Assembly (NCBI GenBank): GCA_024683455.1
Contig: JAIKYE010000012.1
Coordinates: forward strand, 1-54,920
DNA: 54,920 nucleotides
Direction: 5' to 3'
DNA from: Bacteroidaceae bacterium
GTDB taxonomy: Bacteria; Bacteroidota; Bacteroidia; Bacteroidales; Bacteroidaceae
Part shown: piece by piece, positions 43,282 through 51,746 of the stretch
How positions within the stretch are numbered: the stretch's first letter is position 1
Layout: every line of letters starts with the position of its first letter
Translations under genes and position numbers: made by a program
The notes under the pieces: generated by a model
Told to the model about the DNA's origin: nothing
Databases searched by the model: none
The model's input: only the letters and a program-made list of their open reading frames with translations

Positions 43282-44625
43282 ATGAAGAAAGTTATTACAT
43301 ATGGAACATACGACCTTTTGCACCAAGGACACATTAATCTGCTCCGCAGGGCGAAAGAACTTGGGGATTATCTCATCGTAGGCGTTACCAGCGATAGTTT
43401 TGATCGAGGTCGAGGTAAATTGAACGTTCGTAACAATGTATTGGAACGCGTAGAGGCAGTGAAAGCCACTGGCTATGCCGACGAAGTTATCATAGAAGAC
43501 TACGTTGGTCAAAAGATTGACGACATCCAACGGTACGACGTGGATATTTTTGCCATAGGTTCAGATTGGGAAGGGAAGTTTGATTATCTCAAGGAATACT
43601 GCCAAGTGGTATATTTACCTCGGACTGAGGGTATCAGCAGTACCATGCTGCGCGAAGAGACACAAGTCTTATATCGTGTTGGAATAATTGGTAGTGGACG
43701 TATTGCCAAACGATTTGTGCCAGAAGCAAGGGTTGTAAACGGTATTGATGTGGTAAGTGTTTTAAACCCAGACAAACAAGAAGCCGAGACTTTCAAACAA
43801 GAAATGGGCCTCACTTCCAGCTATTCCGACTTCGACACCTTTATTCAGAACGTTGACGCCGTATATATCGCCTCACCCCATTTGACACATTACGACTACT
43901 GCAAACGGGCCCTGCAAGCAGGTAAACATGTACTATGCGAGATACCATTTGTTCTCTCTGCCACTCAGGCACGTGAACTTTACGAACTGGCAGAAAACAA
44001 AGGACTCGTACTATTAGAAGCCAGCAAAACCGCACATTGCCCAGGCTTTACCCATTTGGTGACATTAGTAAAGAGCGGTGTTATCGGCGATGTTGTTGAT
44101 GTTAAGGCCTCGCTATCCAAAATGGTGGCTCCTCCAACACGAGAATTGGATGCGACACAGGCTGGTGGCAGTATGACAGAACACGCATCCCTCACACTGA
44201 TGGCATTGATAAAACTGCTTGGCAGGGAGATCGTTGATGCCAATTTCCATTCCCGTATGGAGAATGGAGTTGATGTGTTCACCATGGGAGCCATCAACTA
44301 CCCTCACGCCACAGCATCCATTACGCTTGGGATTGGGGTAAAGACAGAAGGCAACCTTGTCATCAGCGGAACCAAAGGATATGTTTATGTACCCGCTCCA
44401 TGGTGGCTGACAGACTACTTCGAAATCCGCTATGAAGACCAGACAAAGAATAAGAAGTACTTCTATAGTTACGATGGCGACGGATTGAGGTACGAGATAC
44501 AGGAGTTCATATCCATGATTGTAAGCAAACGTCTGAGTTCCTATCGTCTGCGTCGCCGTGAGAGCATTGCCATCGCCCAGATTATCGAGGATTACCAAAA
44601 AGGAATAAATGTTACCATAATATGA
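43282..44625 (+). CDS. Fusion of TagD-like cytidylyltransferase and Gfo/Idh/MocA-like oxidoreductase
   Basis: Residues 1-130 match glycerol-3-phosphate-type cytidylyltransferases: GTYDLLHQGH (8-17) and RTEGISST (114-121). These enzymes activate polyol phosphates with CTP. Residues 131-447 are a Gfo/Idh/MocA domain with the NAD(P) motif GIIGSGRIA (134-142). The usual catalytic EKP motif reads EIP (220-222), so the conserved lysine is isoleucine (ATA codon). The oxidoreductase half may be altered in mechanism or non-catalytic. The gene ends in an ATGA overlap with the SDR gene, which in turn overlaps licD. I infer synthesis of a CDP-activated alcohol for transfer by LicD; the identity of the alcohol is not deducible. 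Confidence 0.9.
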   Translation: MKKVITYGTYDLLHQGHINLLRRAKELGDYLIVGVTSDSFDRGRGKLNVRNNVLERVEAVKATGYADEVIIEDYVGQKIDDIQRYDVDIFAIGSDWEGKFDYLKEYCQVVYLPRTEGISSTMLREETQVLYRVGIIGSGRIAKRFVPEARVVNGIDVVSVLNPDKQEAETFKQEMGLTSSYSDFDTFIQNVDAVYIASPHLTHYDYCKRALQAGKHVLCEIPFVLSATQARELYELAENKGLVLLEASKTAHCPGFTHLVTLVKSGVIGDVVDVKASLSKMVAPPTRELDATQAGGSMTEHASLTLMALIKLLGREIVDANFHSRMENGVDVFTMGAINYPHATASITLGIGVKTEGNLVISGTKGYVYVPAPWWLTDYFEIRYEDQTKNKKYFYSYDGDGLRYEIQEFISMIVSKRLSSYRLRRRESIAIAQIIEDYQKGINVTII

Positions 44626-45353
44626 TCAGAAGGATTCTTGTAATAGGTGGCGCAAATGGTATCGGTTTGGCTATTGCTCATGAGTTAGCATTGCGTGAAA
44701 CCACGGAAAAAATATACGTGGTAGATAAAGCACCGCTGAAAGAATGTTATACCCATGAAAAAATTGAAGCCTTTCAGTTCGACCTAACAAGCAAGGATTA
44801 TTCCTTTTTCGACCGTTTCACTGACATCAACGCCCTAATGATTACGGCAGGCTTTGGCAAGCTTTCTCATTTTCGCGATATCCCAGAGGAGCACATCATT
44901 GATTCCTTCAACGTGAACACGATATCTGCCCTACGAATTATAAAGCGCTTCTACTCACGCCTCGAAAATACTCAGGATTTCTATTGCGGAGTAATAGATA
45001 GCATTGCAGGATGGATGTCATCTCCGCTTTTTTCCGTATATGGAGCAACAAAAGCTGCCTTGAAGATATTTATCGAGAGTGTAAACGTGGAACTGATTAA
45101 AACCGGCTCTGGTAATGTGATACTAAATGTCAGCCCAGGCACCATAAAGGGAACAAACTTTTATGGTGGCCAAAACAATCTTGAAGCATTACATAATCTG
45201 AGTCAAGAGATCATTATGCACTTAGAGGCAAAGGATGACGTGTATATCCCCCAATATGAAGAGGTCTTCAAGGAGGTGCTAAACCGTTATCACAAAGACT
45301 TCCGCAAGGAGGGCTTACATAGTTATGATTATAAAATGAATAGTAAACGATGA
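44622..45353 (+). CDS. Short-chain dehydrogenase/reductase
   Basis: The 243-residue protein has a Rossmann NAD(P)-binding motif GGANGIG (9-15), an S-x catalytic segment DSIAGW (Ser127), and YGATK (Tyr140, Lys144). The C-terminal extension is short. It overlaps the preceding and following genes by 4 bases each, implying coupled translation with the cytidylyltransferase fusion and LicD. Its likely role is to reduce or oxidise the sugar or polyol precursor of the CDP-linked substituent. Confidence 0.92.
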   Translation: MIRRILVIGGANGIGLAIAHELALRETTEKIYVVDKAPLKECYTHEKIEAFQFDLTSKDYSFFDRFTDINALMITAGFGKLSHFRDIPEEHIIDSFNVNTISALRIIKRFYSRLENTQDFYCGVIDSIAGWMSSPLFSVYGATKAALKIFIESVNVELIKTGSGNVILNVSPGTIKGTNFYGGQNNLEALHNLSQEIIMHLEAKDDVYIPQYEEVFKEVLNRYHKDFRKEGLHSYDYKMNSKR

Positions 45354-46084
45354 AATACCAACAGTCAGACCGTGTATTAGAAATAGCCAACAAGGTTGCC
45401 AAAATAAAAGGAATAAAAGGTCTCCTTAAACCTATATACTACCCGTACAAAAAGTATCTGGAAACTAAAAGGAACCGTTTTTTCCTTCAAAATGGCAAAG
45501 ACATATTGCAGCAGTTTGATGCTGCGATGAAAGAAGGAGACTATTTTTACACGCTGGCTTTCGGAACAATGCTTGGTGCTGTCCGCGAGAAGGGGTTCAT
45601 CAAACATGATCTCGACATTGACGTATATATGTGGAACGAAGACTGGTCCCCGAAACTTAGGACCCACCTTAAAAAACATGGGTTTGAGCTGATTCACAAC
45701 TTCCTCGTCGATGATGGTGCATCAGGGCGAGAAGAAACATACGCCAAAGACAACATTTCCATAGATATATTCTATCTTTATCCTCCTATCGACGAGCATC
45801 CTTATTGCTGTGATTTTCTCATGTTCCCCGGCACCGCCACATTTAGACAAAGCATAGAGCAACACGGTGGTCTGATTGCCCGAAGAATTGAGTTGCCCAT
45901 CAGAAAGGAACGAACCCCAATCCTGTTTGAGGGTCTTTCCCTTTATGTTCCCGCGAACTACGACGAGATTCTCTCTTTCCGCTACGGGCCTGATTACATG
46001 ATTCCTAACCCCCAGTGGTCATTCAAATCGCACAATAATCACATTATCGTTTGGGAAGACAAAATCGGTACCTTATCGGAATAA
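45350..46084 (+). CDS. LicD-family phosphotransferase
   Basis: The 244-residue cytosolic protein has the LicD/fukutin-type nucleotidyltransferase-fold motif FGTMLGAVREKGFIKHDLDI (71-90) followed by DV, with Asp87, Asp89 and Asp91 as probable metal ligands. NISIDIFYLYP (135-145) also fits. LicD proteins transfer phosphocholine or polyol phosphates from CDP carriers to glycans. Together with the two upstream genes it suggests phosphodiester decoration of the exopolysaccharide. It is the last gene of the plus operon and faces the GH26 gene 23 bases away, with no visible terminator between them. Confidence 0.9.
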   Translation: MKYQQSDRVLEIANKVAKIKGIKGLLKPIYYPYKKYLETKRNRFFLQNGKDILQQFDAAMKEGDYFYTLAFGTMLGAVREKGFIKHDLDIDVYMWNEDWSPKLRTHLKKHGFELIHNFLVDDGASGREETYAKDNISIDIFYLYPPIDEHPYCCDFLMFPGTATFRQSIEQHGGLIARRIELPIRKERTPILFEGLSLYVPANYDEILSFRYGPDYMIPNPQWSFKSHNNHIIVWEDKIGTLSE

Positions 46085-46107
46085 GGATTGCCACCCTGTT
46101 ATACTAG

Positions 46108-47202
46108 TCATCTATCACACATCACTAATTTACCTGTACTTAATGCTCGCAAAAAGTCTTGGGAATCTTTAGCTCTAGGATAGGTACAGTGAGCTTTTCC
46201 TTTTCCTCCCCCAAAGGAGAGAGGCTGATTGGCCCAAAAGTTGATGTAGCTAACTGGATAGCCCTGAAGAGCAGGAAGTACGGCACGAGTCCACCATTCA
46301 GCATCATCGGTATTCTCGCCCCCACTCTCAGCAATACAGATAGGTTTCTTCCAACGCTGACTCAACTGTTGTACCACAGCCAAGTTTTGGCGGGCACGAC
46401 GAATAAAATCTGCCCGTTTACCCTCTATTCCTCCAGAAAGTGAGTTGTCACGATACACTTCGGTTCCAAGAATATCCACATAGTCAGCACCAGGGAACCG
46501 TTCCAAATAATCATACACCGTACGAGTCACACCACTTACAGAAAAACAATACAAAAGGTTGGTGCAACCCTTTTGAGTAAGATATTGATGGGTAAAACGC
46601 CACAGATTAACAAATTCACGACTGCTGCAGAAGTCGCGTCCCCACCAGAACCAACTGCCTTGCGACTCATGGAAAGGACGAAAGATAAGGGGAATGAGTT
46701 GGCCCTCATCGTCGCGTAACGTAAGAATATATTCGGCTGCAAGATCTAAAAAGTGTGTAAATTTTTCTCTGACATCTTTCTTCCTAAGGATCTTACGCAC
46801 GGTCCTGTCATCCGACACATCCCAAGCATCCTTACCTGTTACGGGGTTATACATGTGCCAAGATATTGTGGTTATTCCGCCTCTGCGATGCTGTTCTATG
46901 ATAGCCCTACGATGCTGCTCCCAAGTAGAACCCGACATATAGTAGCCGTTCTGTAGTTCCAAAGGACAAAGATCCACACTCAGCACCATAGGACGGTGTC
47001 CAGAAAGTTCTTCTAAATCACTTTTCACACAAGCTCCCTTGCTCCAGTCACGACCATAGAAGGTATCATCATGATGTCCCATGAGCGCCTTTCCCTCTGC
47101 AGCAGTACGATAGAGGTACTGTAGCAAAGCGTCCTTACCCTGAGAAAATAGTCCCTGTATAGGGAGGAGAAGAAGGATGAGTAAGAAAAGTTGTCGAATC
47201 AT
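46108..47202 (-). CDS. GH26-family glycoside hydrolase (beta-mannanase-like)
   Basis: The 364-residue secreted enzyme has a signal peptide (FLLILLLLPIQGLFS). Clan GH-A landmarks of GH26 are present: GHHDDTFYG near 42-50, ISWHMYNP near 113-120, the acid/base IFRPFHES with Glu179, and the nucleophile IAESGGE with Glu292. GH26 enzymes cleave beta-mannosidic or related beta-1,3/1,4 linkages. It is the last gene of the minus exopolysaccharide operon, 58 bases after a GT4 gene, so it may trim or release the polymer made here rather than digest dietary mannan. Confidence 0.92.
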   Translation of the reverse strand: MIRQLFLLILLLLPIQGLFSQGKDALLQYLYRTAAEGKALMGHHDDTFYGRDWSKGACVKSDLEELSGHRPMVLSVDLCPLELQNGYYMSGSTWEQHRRAIIEQHRRGGITTISWHMYNPVTGKDAWDVSDDRTVRKILRKKDVREKFTHFLDLAAEYILTLRDDEGQLIPLIFRPFHESQGSWFWWGRDFCSSREFVNLWRFTHQYLTQKGCTNLLYCFSVSGVTRTVYDYLERFPGADYVDILGTEVYRDNSLSGGIEGKRADFIRRARQNLAVVQQLSQRWKKPICIAESGGENTDDAEWWTRAVLPALQGYPVSYINFWANQPLSFGGGKGKAHCTYPRAKDSQDFLRALSTGKLVMCDR

Positions 47203-47260
47203 TTATTATGCATTATTAAGAGAAGTACGGGAAGCGGTCGCCTAACTGATGATGACCAAT

Positions 47261-48367
47261 TTATAATAGAGTGGAACCAAACACCTGACGGAAGACCTGC
47301 TGCGAGACCTCTTGGGAATACTGTTGGAGAAACATTTCCCTTGCATATGCATTGTAACGCTTGACGGGATGCTCTCCATAATACGTTATGGCATCGATAT
47401 ACTCCTGAGCCGTATTGCAAAGCCGTCCAACACGGTCTATATCAACATGATAGCCTTCAAAGGTCTCGCTTGTCCCAAGGATATTACGACCATACATCAT
47501 CGACTCGCACGTCTTCACCTTCATCCCACTCCCTGAGAAGATGGGTAGCACCATAAAATCAGCCCAGAGGAAATGTTCCTCCAGACTTGGCACATTGCTG
47601 AATACCGTCACGTCACGCAAGCACGGATTGGCAGCCTGCAACTTGTCCATATCGCGTCCCACCACACGGAACTCAGCATCCACATGCTGCAAAACATGCT
47701 GCACAAACCACAATACTCCTTCGTTGTTCGCCGTGAAACTGCTGCCCAAGAAGAGTAGCCGAGGTCGGCGGGTTGTGAGTTCATCCTCATTAAAGACTAT
47801 CTGACTGCATTTGTCCTTGAGAGCTATGGGCACCAAGAAGTCTGCCTCACGCTGATACAATTTCTTGAGCAGATGGCTGTCGCGCTCGTTCAATGCCAAC
47901 ACCACATCAGCATAACGGCAACAATAAGCATCGTTCTTCGCTGCGCAGTTTACCACGATATCCCTGAAGGGCATCCGCTTAGGCAGCAGACTATCATAAT
48001 AGATACTCTCCACATTATGGAAATGGGCCACGATACGCCCCTTATAACCAGCTTCCTTCAGTTTGCGAGCCACAATACCAAATACGGTAGTGCTAATGAA
48101 AACGCAGTCATATCCCTCTGCCAGACGAACTATCTCCCTGATTTTTCCTGGTAGCATCCCATTGAAGTGACCGAAGGGAAAGTACAGGGCAGAAAGAGCA
48201 AGATTACATATAGAGCGCCGCTTACTATCGTCATGAACATAATAGACGCTGACATTCTCCTTCCCCAAGATTTCCTCTGCCATACGGACATTGCGCTGGT
48301 TGACAAGACCTCCCCCTTCCAGAATGCCATTATAACGTTTAAACAATATAAATAAGATGTTTTTCAT
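47261..48367 (-). CDS. GT4-family glycosyltransferase
   Basis: The 368-residue cytosolic enzyme has a GT-B fold pattern. The N-terminal acceptor domain contains GGGLVNQRNVRMAEEILG, IVAHFHNVESIYYDSL and ALNERDSHLLKKLY. The C-terminal donor domain contains LLFLGSSFTANNEGVLWFVQ and MVLPIFSGSGMKVKTCESMM, with the E-x7-E-type end region, followed by YGRNILGTSETFEGY. It should add a sugar to the lipid-linked repeat unit. Donor and acceptor cannot be read from sequence. It lies 6 bases after the next GT4 gene. Confidence 0.92.
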   Translation of the reverse strand: MKNILFILFKRYNGILEGGGLVNQRNVRMAEEILGKENVSVYYVHDDSKRRSICNLALSALYFPFGHFNGMLPGKIREIVRLAEGYDCVFISTTVFGIVARKLKEAGYKGRIVAHFHNVESIYYDSLLPKRMPFRDIVVNCAAKNDAYCCRYADVVLALNERDSHLLKKLYQREADFLVPIALKDKCSQIVFNEDELTTRRPRLLFLGSSFTANNEGVLWFVQHVLQHVDAEFRVVGRDMDKLQAANPCLRDVTVFSNVPSLEEHFLWADFMVLPIFSGSGMKVKTCESMMYGRNILGTSETFEGYHVDIDRVGRLCNTAQEYIDAITYYGEHPVKRYNAYAREMFLQQYSQEVSQQVFRQVFGSTLL

Positions 48368-48373
48368 TGAGCA

Positions 48374-49459
48374 TCATTTTGCATATTCCTGTAAATATTT
48401 CTTCACAGAATTTCTAATATGATAGGGTTGGAAGGAAGTCACGCACCTCTGTTTCATTCGAGCAGTATTCTCACTGCTCTCTTTCAGGAAACGAAGCATG
48501 GTCTGATAGTAATCATCCTCGCCGCTACTCTTCGACAGCAAGCCGTTTTCTCCGTCTGTTATGACATTAGCAACCCCTCCCACAGGGCTGCAGATGGGTA
48601 TGCACCCCACTGCCAGACACTCAAGCAACGTTATGGGAAGTCCTTCCCATACGGAAGGAAGACACATCCCGTCGGCCTTCGCCATCAGGGATGGGACATC
48701 CGTTCGCAAACCTAAGTATTGTATCCGTTCGCAGAAATAGGGACGTATCTGCTGCAGGATAGCATCGTCTTCCTCCTTGCCCGCTATCAGTAACACAACA
48801 TCCCAACCTTCCTCTATCAGCCTACGAAACACCTTCACCAGCACCAGTTGGTTCTTGGCCTCCGTGATACGTCCGGGATGTAGGAACACCTTCGTCTTAG
48901 AGGTAATACGAGCCTTGTCGACAGCATTTTCTTTATCATCAACAAAAGGCATGGGAATACCATTTTCACACAAAGCACTCTTACAGCCATAGAGTTCAGT
49001 AAAGGACTGTTGGCTGGCCGGTGAAATGGTAATAGCACGAACCCTTCCCAAGCGAAACATTAGTTTCTTTAGCCAGAAGAAACGCGCATCCCATTTGAAA
49101 CTTTCTTTCCTTGCATCTGAATGGAAGGTATAAAAGAACTTCTGACTCGGAAGCAACACTATCGAAAAAAAGAAATAATAGAGAAAACCATGTAACTGGA
49201 CAACATCAAAGTGTCCTTTCTTGATAAAGCGATATACAGCAAAAACTTCTTTTAACGAGAAACCAGTACTCTGTTTACCCAATGTCACCTTATGAACCGT
49301 TTCCGGCAATCGGTACCAGAAAATATCATCAGGCTTTGGCTGATAAATGGAACAAAATGTAACATCATGCCCCTGATGCGCCATTTCTGTAGCCGTAGCA
49401 CAAATCATGGCCTCTACACCGCCTGCCAACATGGATGGATGTATGTGTAATATTCTCAT
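48374..49459 (-). CDS. GT4-family glycosyltransferase
   Basis: The 361-residue GT-B enzyme starts MRILHIHPSMLAGGVEAMIC. The donor domain includes FLHPGRITEAKNQLVLVKVF, VLLIAGKEEDDAIL, LGLRTDVPSLMAKADGMCLP and SVWEGLPITLLECLAVGCIP, the classic E-x7-E signature. I chose ATG 49459 because upstream in-frame codons are TTG starts immediately after the EpsG stop codon. It lies 12 bases after the polymerase gene and is presumably part of the same assembly line. Confidence 0.93.
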   Translation of the reverse strand: MRILHIHPSMLAGGVEAMICATATEMAHQGHDVTFCSIYQPKPDDIFWYRLPETVHKVTLGKQSTGFSLKEVFAVYRFIKKGHFDVVQLHGFLYYFFFSIVLLPSQKFFYTFHSDARKESFKWDARFFWLKKLMFRLGRVRAITISPASQQSFTELYGCKSALCENGIPMPFVDDKENAVDKARITSKTKVFLHPGRITEAKNQLVLVKVFRRLIEEGWDVVLLIAGKEEDDAILQQIRPYFCERIQYLGLRTDVPSLMAKADGMCLPSVWEGLPITLLECLAVGCIPICSPVGGVANVITDGENGLLSKSSGEDDYYQTMLRFLKESSENTARMKQRCVTSFQPYHIRNSVKKYLQEYAK

Positions 49460-49471
49460 TCTTTTCAACAA

Positions 49472-50653
49472 TTACTCCGCCACTCCCAAATAGGCCAGAT
49501 AGAACGAATACAACAACGCATAGAACGTTCCTGCCATACCAACCAGAAAAGTCAGTTTGACCATACGTGGGCAAAACTTATGCTGCCAAGCCCACGCCAA
49601 TACCACACAGGCAGGTATAAAACCATACATCAGGAAACGTATATAGAGCGTAGTAGTACTGGCTCCTAAATCAAATAAGAAAATGGTGGATACCAAAACA
49701 ATATACACGATGAGTCGGGAGAAAAAACGAACTTCAGCAGGAGCCTCATCGGGTAATGAAAGTTGCGCATCGTTTTTTTTCCCTGCGCTCTCTTCTGGTT
49801 GATACAGATTTACCTTATAAGCAATCCATGCAATCATATAATATGGCACATATCGCATTATCAAGTACAACAAATAGGCCAGTCCAATTTCCTTTGTATC
49901 ATCATTCAAATAAGCCTGTCCGGCTGTAGAAGAAGAATTTCGCTCGTTGGGGTCTATTGCCGTATCCATGAACTGCATCAGAAGCAACTGAACCAGCAAC
50001 AATACAAAAGGATACATCATCAGGACCAAAGCAAAAGTGCGATTATTCAGCAACCGAGGAAGCAAGGCAAGGAGAATCAGTGCTACTCCAAAAAAGGCTG
50101 TCTTGTGGAAAAATAGCGAAAAGACCAACAAGGCAATTCCCAACATTAACGACAACAGCATTTTACCTTTTACAGGCTTCATCAGAACAGCTCCTCCCAA
50201 ATACATCATGGTATAGGACAATACAACGCGTCCGTAACTGAAGTCTAAAAGCCATAATGCACAGAATATGGCTAGCAGCAAATCACCACGTATGCTGACA
50301 TGCCGAAATAGCTGGCAAAGCAAATAAAACGCCCCGCCCCATATAATAGCCCTGAAAACCAGATAGTTGGGAGAAAGATAATTGGCAATAAAATAGTACA
50401 CATTCTCAAGCGATGTGTTAAAACCATCCATGTACACCAAATTGATATACATCTCGGCATAGTGAAACCAGTCTGTTCCCCAAAAAGAGAAAAGGCAGAA
50501 TACCACGGATGTGAGAATCATCATATACCTGCGCCAAGGTCGGAGTATATAAGGTTCCCTTAAGCCTTTCATACCCAAAAGCATTAGGAAACCAATCATC
50601 AACAGATTGGTAAAAACCAGTATAGGCAGTGGCTCAAGGTTGGACAATTCCAT
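49472..50653 (-). CDS. EpsG/Wzy-like polysaccharide polymerase
   Basis: The 393-residue membrane protein has about ten hydrophobic segments and a central periplasmic-type loop (about 205-245). It matches the EpsG layout: an early FSFWGTDWFHYAEMYINL segment, LDFSYGRVVLSYTMMYLGG, and FHKTAFFGVALILLALLP. Proteins of this kind polymerise lipid-linked repeat units at the periplasmic face. It is the only polymerase candidate in the locus. It lies 7 bases after the Wzz-like gene. Confidence 0.85.
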   Translation of the reverse strand: MELSNLEPLPILVFTNLLMIGFLMLLGMKGLREPYILRPWRRYMMILTSVVFCLFSFWGTDWFHYAEMYINLVYMDGFNTSLENVYYFIANYLSPNYLVFRAIIWGGAFYLLCQLFRHVSIRGDLLLAIFCALWLLDFSYGRVVLSYTMMYLGGAVLMKPVKGKMLLSLMLGIALLVFSLFFHKTAFFGVALILLALLPRLLNNRTFALVLMMYPFVLLLVQLLLMQFMDTAIDPNERNSSSTAGQAYLNDDTKEIGLAYLLYLIMRYVPYYMIAWIAYKVNLYQPEESAGKKNDAQLSLPDEAPAEVRFFSRLIVYIVLVSTIFLFDLGASTTTLYIRFLMYGFIPACVVLAWAWQHKFCPRMVKLTFLVGMAGTFYALLYSFYLAYLGVAE

Positions 50654-50660
50654 TCCGTTT

Positions 50661-51731
50661 TTAGATAAGTTCCGACAAGATGAGCTTTCTCAGATACCAT
50701 ACAGTAGAACCAAACGCAGCCAGAATGAGCATAAACGCCACAAACATCAAGCGTTTGGGACCCGCAGGTTTTATGGGAACTGTAGAACTCTTTATGACAG
50801 TAAAGGCAGGAGTCTGTTCCTGTACTTTTGCCTTGGCGTTCTCAAGTTGACCACTTACGGTCTGATACTTTGCCATTTTCAAGGACATATCGTTCTCCAA
50901 CTGATCACGCTCCGAGATAACGGCCTGTAGTATTACATTCTGATGCTTGTCGCAATAACGGCTGTATTTCTCAATGGCTTTATCATATTCCAGCAAGGCA
51001 CTATCCCGTAAACTCTGATAATATTCTACATCCTGACGAGCTTTGCTGGTTCTGTAGTTGATAATGAAATCCTGCAGATGCGCTTTAACACTATCTGCCA
51101 TTGTAGCACAGATTAGCGCATCCTGGTCTTTAACAAGAATCGTAACTACGTTATTCTTCTTATCGACACTACACTTCACCTTGCTCGTCATCTTTAACAT
51201 CAACCCAAAGTCCTTCTTACTCAAGCGGAACGGGTTGATTGTATTGCTTTTCCCTACTGTTGTGGAAGCCTCGCTTGGCTCAAATAGTTTTGTTATCAGG
51301 CTTATTCCACCCAAGACAGGGGCTGCTATTGGATTCTTCTTTTGGTGGTTTTTCAGATAATCATGGTAATTGGTACTTAACTTACCGTCCAGTGTATTTA
51401 CCTTGATATCAAAAAGAGGCACAAGGAATTCCGGTGACTCAAAAAGTTCGGGATACAGCATAGGATATATGGCATCCGAACTCTGCATACTACTCAAATC
51501 AAATCCAAAAGATGCAGCAAGAGAGCCAATTCCCCCCGTAGGTGTACTTGAAGAGCCCCATTCGGGTGCCAATTTTACTTCACAAGTATAGTATCTGGGA
51601 TGTGGAAAGATTATTAGGCATGACAATACAAATGTAATTGTCAAAATCATAGCGAATGACCTTTTCTTTGACTTAAGAATCTGCACTGCCTCTTTCAGTA
51701 CAGCTAAATCTGAATTATTGTTACTACTCAT
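50661..51731 (-). CDS. Wzz-like chain-length determinant
   Basis: The 356-residue protein has a TM helix near each end (FAMILTITFVLSCLIIF at about 26-42; LMFVAFMLILAAFGSTVWYL at about 327-346). The periplasmic domain between them contains a coiled coil (about 215-300), and the Wzz-type proline-rich segment SSTVPIKPAGPKR precedes TM2. It lacks a kinase domain, unlike the Wzc protein of the same locus. It should set polymer length with the EpsG-type polymerase, 7 bases downstream. Confidence 0.9.
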   Translation of the reverse strand: MSSNNNSDLAVLKEAVQILKSKKRSFAMILTITFVLSCLIIFPHPRYYTCEVKLAPEWGSSSTPTGGIGSLAASFGFDLSSMQSSDAIYPMLYPELFESPEFLVPLFDIKVNTLDGKLSTNYHDYLKNHQKKNPIAAPVLGGISLITKLFEPSEASTTVGKSNTINPFRLSKKDFGLMLKMTSKVKCSVDKKNNVVTILVKDQDALICATMADSVKAHLQDFIINYRTSKARQDVEYYQSLRDSALLEYDKAIEKYSRYCDKHQNVILQAVISERDQLENDMSLKMAKYQTVSGQLENAKAKVQEQTPAFTVIKSSTVPIKPAGPKRLMFVAFMLILAAFGSTVWYLRKLILSELI

Positions 51732-51746
51732 TCTTCTAACATTAAA

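Noticed and set aside
46085..46107. Terminator between licD and the GH26 gene
   Set aside because: Only 23 bases separate the convergent stops, and no stem-loop or T-tract can be drawn there; termination may occur within the opposing genes.
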